Assembly: GCA_022838965.1 (NCBI GenBank) | Contig: JALHDK010000068.1 | Coordinates: 1-9,827, forward strand | Direction of reading: 5' to 3' | DNA length: 9,827 nt | From: Actinomycetales bacterium | GTDB taxonomy: Bacteria; Actinomycetota; Actinomycetes; Actinomycetales; Actinomycetaceae | Shown here: positions 4,461 to 9,827 of the stretch, one piece after another | How positions within the stretch are numbered: the first letter of the stretch is position 1 | Layout of the letters: every line of letters begins with the position of its first letter | Program-made: the position numbers and the translations under genes | Notes under the pieces: generated by a model | Database searches by the model: none | What the model was told of the DNA's origin: nothing | What the model saw: the letters and a program-made list of their open reading frames with translations, nothing else

Positions 4461-7400
4461 ATGTCCACGCCCGCTCCCCCTCATTCCGCCACCGGGACCC
4501 CCCACCCGGCATCCCTGCCCACCGGCATTACGATGGTCGACCTGTACGGCCGCCGGTTCCACCGCATCCCCGGCTACGACCGGATGCCCCCCTTCTTCAT
4601 GACCCTCGTCAGCTCCAGCGACGTCTGGCTCTTCATCTCGAGCACCGGCGGGCTGACGGCCGGCCGCGTGGATGCCGAACACGCGCTCTTCCCCTACTAC
4701 ACCGACGACAAGGTGACGGAGAGTGCGGGCCGCACCGGCGGACTCACCCTGCTGCGGGTCACACCGGCGGGCGGCGAGCCCCGGCACTGGCAGCCCTTCG
4801 CCCAGCTCCGCCCCGGCGACCCCGCCGTCGAGCGCACCCTCTACAAGGACGTCCTGGGAACCACCCTGATGTTCGAGGAGATCCGCCCGGACCTCGGACT
4901 CCGCTTCCGCGTGAGGTGGGAGACCAGTGCCCGGTACGGCGTCGTCCGGACCTGCGAGCTGACGTCCCTCACCGAGGGCCCGTGCGCCGTCGAGCTCCTC
5001 GACGGCCTCGTCAACGTCCTCCCCGCGGGCACGAGCCAGCAGGTCCAGAACGAACTCTCCAACCTCCTCGACGCCTACAAGCGCAGTGAACTCGACCTCG
5101 TCACGGGGCTGGGGATCTTCCACCTCAACGCGTCCCTCACCGACCTCGCCGAGCCCAGCGAGTCCCTCCACGCGAACGTCGCCTGGCAGGTCGGCCTTCC
5201 CCACCCGGCACACCTCCTCTCCACCCGCCAGGTCGAGGCGTTCGTTCGCGGCGACGGCGTCGCCGAGGAGCCCGAGGTGCGCGGCGAGCGGGGCGCGTAC
5301 CTCCTGTACACCCGCCTCGATCTCGCGCCCGGGACCACCCGGACCTGGCGCGTCGCCGCCGACGTCGACCACGACGCCGCCGACGTCGTCGCCCTGCTGA
5401 CGCAGCTCCGCGACCCGGAGCGGATCGCCGCGGACCTCGAGGCGGACATCGACCGCACCCGCGACGACCTCGCCGCGATCCTCGCCGCCACCGACGCCGC
5501 CCAGCTGACCGGGGACGAGGTGGCCACCGCCCACCACGTCGCCAACGTCCTGTTCAACACCATGCGTGGCGGCCTGCCGGCGAACGGCTACGAGGTGGAC
5601 GCGGACGACGTCCGGGCCTTCATCGCCCAGCGCAGCCCGGCCACCGCGCGCCGGTGCCAGGCGACGCTCGCAGCTCTCCCGGGGCGCCTGCGCGCGGACG
5701 AGCTGGTCGCGATCGCGGCGGGCGAGGACGACCCCGATCTCTGGCGCCTCGCGATGGAGTACCTGCCGCTGACGTTCAGCCGCCGTCACGGAGACCCGAG
5801 CCGGCCGTGGAACAAGTTCCGGATCGCGCTGCGGGACGACCAGGGCAACCCGATCCTGACCTACCAGGGGAACTGGCGGGACATCTTCCAGAACTGGGAG
5901 GCACTCTCGTGGTCTTTCCCGGAGTTCGTGGAATCGATGATCACGGTCTTCCTGGACGCCACCACCGCGGACGGCTACAACCCGTACCGGATCTCCCGCG
6001 AGGGCATCGACTGGGAGGTCCCGGAGCCCGAGAACCCCTGGTCCAACATCGGCTACTGGAGCGACCACCAGATCATCTACCTGCTGAAGCTGCTCGAGAC
6101 CTCGGAGCGCTTCCATCCGGGCCGGCTGCGGGACCTCGCCGGGCGCGCCGTCTTCACCCACGCGGACGTGCCGTACCGGATCGCCTCGTACGAGGAGACA
6201 CTCGCGGACCCCTACGACACCATCACCTTCGACGCGGCCCATCACGCGGCCATCGAGGAGCGGATCGCCCGCGAGGGCGCGGACGGCCGGCTCCTGCACA
6301 CGGCGGACGGCGACCTCGTGCGGGTGACGCTCGCCGAGAAGCTCCTGCTCCTCCTGCTGGCGAAGCTCGTGAACCTGGTCCCCAGCGGGGGCATCTGGAT
6401 GAACACCCAGCGCCCCGAGTGGAACGACGCCAACAACGCGCTCGTCGGGCGTGGCCTGTCCGTGGTCACCCTCGCCTACCTGCGTCGCTACCTGCCCTTC
6501 GTCCGCGAGCTGCTCGACGGCGACGTCACGGTGACCCCCCAGCTCCGGGATCTGCTCGGCGCGGTCCGGGACGTCCTGACCGCGCACGCGGACGTCGAGA
6601 TCGACGACGAGCGCCGGCGGGCCGTCATGGACGCGCTCGGGGCGGCGGGGACCGCCTACCGCGAGCGGGTGTATGCCGGGCTGACGAACGACCGCGTCAC
6701 GGTATCCGCCGGGGAGGTCCGCGACCTCCTCGACCGCGCCCGCCACCATGTGGAGACGTCCCTGCGCACCAACGCGCGCGACGACGCGCTGTTCCACTCC
6801 TACAACATCCTCGATCTGGCCCCGGGCCGGGCCGCGGTGCGCCACCTGCAGGTGATGCTCGAGGGCCAGGTGGCCGTGCTGTCCAGCGGCCTGCTCTCAC
6901 CGCAGGAGTCGGTCGCCCTGCTGCGGGGGCTGCGTTCCTCCGCGCTGTACCGGCCCGACCAGCACAGCTACATCCTCTACCCGGACAGGCAGGTGCCCAG
7001 CTTCCTCGGGCGCAACACGTTCACCCCCGAACAGGCGGCGGGCTGCCCGCTCGTCGCGGCGCTGGTCGCCGCTGGGGACCGGAGCGTGGTGATCCGGGAT
7101 GTCGAGGGGAACTTCCACTTCGCCGCCCACATCCGCAACGCCCGGGACGTCGAGGCCGCTCTGGACGCCCTGTCCGGACACCCTGCGCTGGGTGCTGCCG
7201 TGTCGGAGGGACGCGCGGCCCTGCTCGCCCTGTTCGAGGACGTGTTCCACCACGCGGAGTTCACCGGCCGGTCAGGCTCCTTCTTCGCCTTCGAGGGCCT
7301 CGGGTCCATCTACTGGCACATGGTGTCCAAGCTGCTGCTGGCGGTGCAGGAGACGCTCGAACGGGCTGTCGCCGAGGGGGCGGACGACGCCGTCGTCCAG

Positions 7401-7934
7401 GCCCTCCGCGACGCCTACGAGGACGTGCGGGCGGGCCTCGGCTACTGCAAGACGCCCGAGGTGTACGGCGCCTTCCCCACCGACCCGTACTCGCACACGC
7501 CGAAGGGTCACGGCGCCCGCCAGCCCGGCATGACGGGACAGGTCAAGGAGGAGGTCCTCACCCGCCTGGGGGAGCTGGGGCTGCGCGTGGAGAATGGCCG
7601 CATCGTCATCCGGCCCGTGCTGCTGCGTGCCTCGGAGTGGACGACGGCGCCGGCCACGTTCACGTACCGCGACGTCACCGGCGTGGAGCGGTCGATCGAC
7701 CTGCCCGCCGGCTCGCTCGCCTTCACCTTCTGCCAGGTTCCCGTGGTGTACTCGCGCGGCGACGCCGTGGAGATCACCGCCCGGCTCGCGGACGGCACCA
7801 CGGCCATCCACCCCGACGGCGTGCTGGGCGCGGAGCTCAGCGCCTCCATCTTCCGGCGGGAGGGCAGGGTCACCGCCCTGTCCGTCCACGTCCCGGAGAA
7901 TCCCGCCCCCACCAGCCCAGAGGACCTCCCATGA
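4461..7934 (+). CDS. Candidate beta-glucan phosphorylase (GH94-like, clan GH-Q)
   Basis: An 1157-residue protein without signal peptide, hence cytoplasmic. Seen: motifs in the order expected of GH94-type inverting phosphorylases. N-W-R473-D-I-F-Q-N-W-E-A-L resembles the family's R-D-x-x-Q-D; P-E-W-N-D656-A-N-N resembles D-W-N-D, whose Asp is the general acid; G-S-I-Y-W-H953 resembles G-x-I-F-x-H, a phosphate-binding His; G-A-R-Q-P-G-M-T1025-G1026 resembles A-R-x-x-x-x-T-G, also phosphate-binding, followed by a C-terminal beta segment (VENGRIVIRPVLL). Other striking motifs are GYWSDHQIIYLLKLLE (531-546) and RRHGDPSRPWNKF. It is longer than ordinary GH94 enzymes (about 800 residues) and nearer to the GH149/GH161 beta-1,3-glucan phosphorylases. 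The secreted GH16 partner and LacI/ABC context suggest phosphorolysis of imported beta-1,3-oligoglucans to glucose 1-phosphate. A hydrolase of the same fold is the main alternative. GAGGAAAGG (4447-4455) is the ribosome site. The stop overlaps the next start (ATGA). Confidence 0.7.
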   Translation: MSTPAPPHSATGTPHPASLPTGITMVDLYGRRFHRIPGYDRMPPFFMTLVSSSDVWLFISSTGGLTAGRVDAEHALFPYYTDDKVTESAGRTGGLTLLRVTPAGGEPRHWQPFAQLRPGDPAVERTLYKDVLGTTLMFEEIRPDLGLRFRVRWETSARYGVVRTCELTSLTEGPCAVELLDGLVNVLPAGTSQQVQNELSNLLDAYKRSELDLVTGLGIFHLNASLTDLAEPSESLHANVAWQVGLPHPAHLLSTRQVEAFVRGDGVAEEPEVRGERGAYLLYTRLDLAPGTTRTWRVAADVDHDAADVVALLTQLRDPERIAADLEADIDRTRDDLAAILAATDAAQLTGDEVATAHHVANVLFNTMRGGLPANGYEVDADDVRAFIAQRSPATARRCQATLAALPGRLRADELVAIAAGEDDPDLWRLAMEYLPLTFSRRHGDPSRPWNKFRIALRDDQGNPILTYQGNWRDIFQNWEALSWSFPEFVESMITVFLDATTADGYNPYRISREGIDWEVPEPENPWSNIGYWSDHQIIYLLKLLETSERFHPGRLRDLAGRAVFTHADVPYRIASYEETLADPYDTITFDAAHHAAIEERIAREGADGRLLHTADGDLVRVTLAEKLLLLLLAKLVNLVPSGGIWMNTQRPEWNDANNALVGRGLSVVTLAYLRRYLPFVRELLDGDVTVTPQLRDLLGAVRDVLTAHADVEIDDERRRAVMDALGAAGTAYRERVYAGLTNDRVTVSAGEVRDLLDRARHHVETSLRTNARDDALFHSYNILDLAPGRAAVRHLQVMLEGQVAVLSSGLLSPQESVALLRGLRSSALYRPDQHSYILYPDRQVPSFLGRNTFTPEQAAGCPLVAALVAAGDRSVVIRDVEGNFHFAAHIRNARDVEAALDALSGHPALGAAVSEGRAALLALFEDVFHHAEFTGRSGSFFAFEGLGSIYWHMVSKLLLAVQETLERAVAEGADDAVVQALRDAYEDVRAGLGYCKTPEVYGAFPTDPYSHTPKGHGARQPGMTGQVKEEVLTRLGELGLRVENGRIVIRPVLLRASEWTTAPATFTYRDVTGVERSIDLPAGSLAFTFCQVPVVYSRGDAVEITARLADGTTAIHPDGVLGAELSASIFRREGRVTALSVHVPENPAPTSPEDLP

Positions 7935-9827
7935 CCGCTTCACACCGCCCACGATCACGACTGCGGCGAGGGGGTGCCCTGGCCACGGTGGCCGCCCTCT
8001 CGCTCACGATGATGAGCGCAGTCGGCGCCGCGAACGCCGCGACCCTGCCCGTGGTGGACGACTTCGAGGCGCCCCTCCTCACGGGTGCCGCCACCGCCAC
8101 GGGCATCCCCCTCGGCTTCTACGCCGCGGCGGACCCGAGCAGCACCACGACCTTCGAGCGGAGCACCACGCCACCCACGCCGGTGCCGGGCGCGCCGGCG
8201 GGCAACGCCGTCCTCCGGAGCGACTTCAACGTCGTGTCCTGGGGCGTCGTCGTCCACGCGTTCGCGGATGCGACCGCCACGCAGTGGGTGACCCAGAACT
8301 GGAGTCCGTACGAGGGCTTCCAGTTCGAGCTCTACGGCTCGGGTTCGGGGACCTCCCTCTTCGTCGACGTGATCGACAACCGTCCCGCGGGATCGACCAC
8401 CGACAACGCCGAGCGCTGGACCGCTGCGTTCACGGACGACGTCGCGGGATGGCGGACGGTCAAGATCCCGTTCGATTCCATGACGCGCAAGGACATCGGA
8501 AACGGTGCGCCCAACGACGGCTTCGACCTGACGGAGGTCCACGGCTGGGCCTTCGGAGCCATCACCACGTTCGGACCGCGGACGTACTACCTAGACGACG
8601 TCGCGCTGTACGGCGAGTCCACACGCCCCCTCACCGTGGGCTTCTCCGACCGCAACTTCGACATCCCCGAGGGCGGCACCGGGGAGATCACCGTCAAGCT
8701 GCGGGGACCGTGGCGTGACGTGAACGGGGACTCGGTGACGGTGGACTACACCACCGAACCCGGCACCGCCGTGCCGGGGCGGGACTTCACCCCCGTCTCC
8801 GGGACGCTCACCTTCACGGAGGGCGGGCCGCGCGAGCAGACCTTCTCCGTGGCGACGTTCGACAACGCGAAGGACGACGGCGACCGCCGGGTCCTGCTCC
8901 GGCTCTCCAACCCCACCGGGGTGGAGCCGAGCATCCTCATGCAGGCGGCGGCCACGATCCTCGACGACGAGCCGTTCGACCCGCTCCTCCTGGACGACTT
9001 CGAGCGCGCCCCCGACCTGTGGGACGCGAAAGACTCCGTCCTCACCAATCCCGAGATCGCAGTCGGCGACCAAGACGCGCTGCCCGGCCAAGGTGCATGG
9101 GAACGCGTGCTGAACGCGACCGTGGCTACACGCGTCGACATCCAGGTGCAGGGCAGGGTCTGCAACCAGGGCAACGGCGTCATCCCCGTGTACCTGCTGA
9201 GCACCCCGACCTTCGACGCCACCACGGTCGACCACACCACCGTGAGACTCGGGGACGCATCCGAGTCGCGGGTCAACAAGAAGACCGGCGTCGTGCAGCG
9301 TCAGGAGCGGGACGTCAACCGTGACAGACTCACTGACCTCGTGTTCCAGTTCCGGTTCAAGGACACCGGCCTGGAGTGTGACCCTGAGGTGTTGCCGCTT
9401 TCCGGCGAGACCTTCGACGGCCGACCGATTACAAATCAGCCCGCAGTCCGCTTCGGCCGCGATTTCGCCCTCGGCCAGGACTGGAGCGCGGCCCAGGACC
9501 TCACCTTCTGGTACCAGGGGACGGGCAGCGGCAACGAGGTGACCGTGGAGGTCCTCGACAACCGCGCCCCGGATCCGGGCCGGGACGGCTGGGACCTCGT
9601 GTGGTCCGACGAGTTCGACGGAGCCGCCGGCACCGCCCCGAACCCGGACAACTGGGGTTTCGAGATCGGTGACGGCACCCTCAACGGCATCCCCGGCTGG
9701 GGCAACGACGAGCGCCAGTACTACACGGACAACACCGACAACGCCTCCCTCGACGGCCGGGGCAACCTCGTCATCACGATGCGGGAGGCCGACGGCGAGC
9801 TGTGCTACTACGGCGCGTGCGACTACA
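7931..9827 (+). CDS. Secreted multidomain GH16 endo-beta-glucanase (3' truncated by window)
   Basis: An open frame of 632 codons to the window edge. Seen: a Sec signal peptide (1 to about 36; basic start, hydrophobic 16-33, cut after ANA); a first beta-sandwich carbohydrate-binding-like module (about 41-228, beginning VVDDFE and ending TYYLDDVALYG); a Calx-beta domain (about 233-347; VDYTT..GTA..G.DFTP.SGTLTF, LLRLSNPTG, ILDDE); the start of a second copy of the module (LLLDDFE, 352-358); an inserted domain (about 402-501; see findings); the rest of that module (GTGSG..VTVEVLDNR, 530-545); then the GH16 N-terminus from 553 (GWDLVWSDEFDG, with NWGFEIGDG, GWGNDERQYYTDN and NLVITMRE). Known: this opening is typical of laminarinase-type GH16 enzymes that cut beta-1,3-glucan. 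The E-x-D-x-x-E catalytic motif lies beyond the window. AGAGGA (7919-7924) precedes the ATG, which overlaps the preceding stop. Confidence 0.92.
   Translation, partial: MTASHRPRSRLRRGGALATVAALSLTMMSAVGAANAATLPVVDDFEAPLLTGAATATGIPLGFYAAADPSSTTTFERSTTPPTPVPGAPAGNAVLRSDFNVVSWGVVVHAFADATATQWVTQNWSPYEGFQFELYGSGSGTSLFVDVIDNRPAGSTTDNAERWTAAFTDDVAGWRTVKIPFDSMTRKDIGNGAPNDGFDLTEVHGWAFGAITTFGPRTYYLDDVALYGESTRPLTVGFSDRNFDIPEGGTGEITVKLRGPWRDVNGDSVTVDYTTEPGTAVPGRDFTPVSGTLTFTEGGPREQTFSVATFDNAKDDGDRRVLLRLSNPTGVEPSILMQAAATILDDEPFDPLLLDDFERAPDLWDAKDSVLTNPEIAVGDQDALPGQGAWERVLNATVATRVDIQVQGRVCNQGNGVIPVYLLSTPTFDATTVDHTTVRLGDASESRVNKKTGVVQRQERDVNRDRLTDLVFQFRFKDTGLECDPEVLPLSGETFDGRPITNQPAVRFGRDFALGQDWSAAQDLTFWYQGTGSGNEVTVEVLDNRAPDPGRDGWDLVWSDEFDGAAGTAPNPDNWGFEIGDGTLNGIPGWGNDERQYYTDNTDNASLDGRGNLVITMREADGELCYYGACDY

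Noticed and set aside
6106..6111. Further AGCGCT cores inside coding sequence (also near 8411)
   Set aside because: Only the 6-bp core matches, without the GAG/CTC flanks, as expected by chance in GC-rich DNA.
4368..6845. 825-codon open frame on the minus strand
   Set aside because: It is antisense to the phosphorylase-like gene; its low-complexity valine/glycine/arginine composition is an effect of high GC3 on the opposite strand.
7594..8718. 374-codon plus-strand frame across the phosphorylase/GH16 junction
   Set aside because: Out of frame with both recognised proteins and arginine/proline/serine-rich, hence a shadow frame.

Overview
The window comes from a GC-rich actinobacterium. GC-ending codons dominate, a regulator starts with GTG, signal peptides are Sec and Tat types, and the sugar importer has no ATPase of its own, as is common where a shared ATPase serves several importers. 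The architecture of the secreted glucanase (Calx-beta and carbohydrate-binding modules before GH16) reminds me of Micrococcales such as Cellulosimicrobium or Oerskovia, but I cannot place the genus from the sequence alone.

Layout: (1) Bases 1-120, minus strand: the first 40 codons of a protein with a clear twin-arginine (Tat) signal, running off the left edge. (2) Bases 121-1040: a lower-GC stretch with almost no intact coding. It holds a 37-bp direct repeat at 72-bp spacing and a decayed GIY-YIG nuclease gene on the minus strand. (3) Bases 1041-3092, plus strand: a promoter, two LacI-type operators and two overlapping ABC sugar-permease genes. (4) Bases 3108-3184: two strong GC-rich hairpins between convergent genes. 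(5) Bases 3149-4213, minus strand: a LacI-family repressor. (6) Bases 4214-4460: a divergent control region with another copy of the same operator. (7) Bases 4461-9827, plus strand: an 1157-residue cytoplasmic protein with motif-level resemblance to GH94-type inverting phosphorylases (clan GH-Q). Its stop overlaps the start of a secreted multidomain GH16 endo-beta-glucanase, which runs off the right edge before its catalytic motif.

Taken together this reads as a beta-1,3-glucan (laminarin-like) utilisation locus. The secreted GH16 enzyme would cut the polysaccharide outside the cell and the ABC permeases would import oligosaccharides. The large cytoplasmic protein would cleave them, probably with phosphate to give glucose 1-phosphate. 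The LacI repressor would control both plus-strand units through the shared operator (core GAGAGCGCTCTC). No solute-binding protein gene or ABC ATPase gene can be identified in the window.

Most worth a second look: the large phosphorylase-like protein, whose exact GH family I cannot fix by eye; the extra domain that splits the second carbohydrate-binding module of the glucanase; and the operator pair whose centres lie 63 bp apart.
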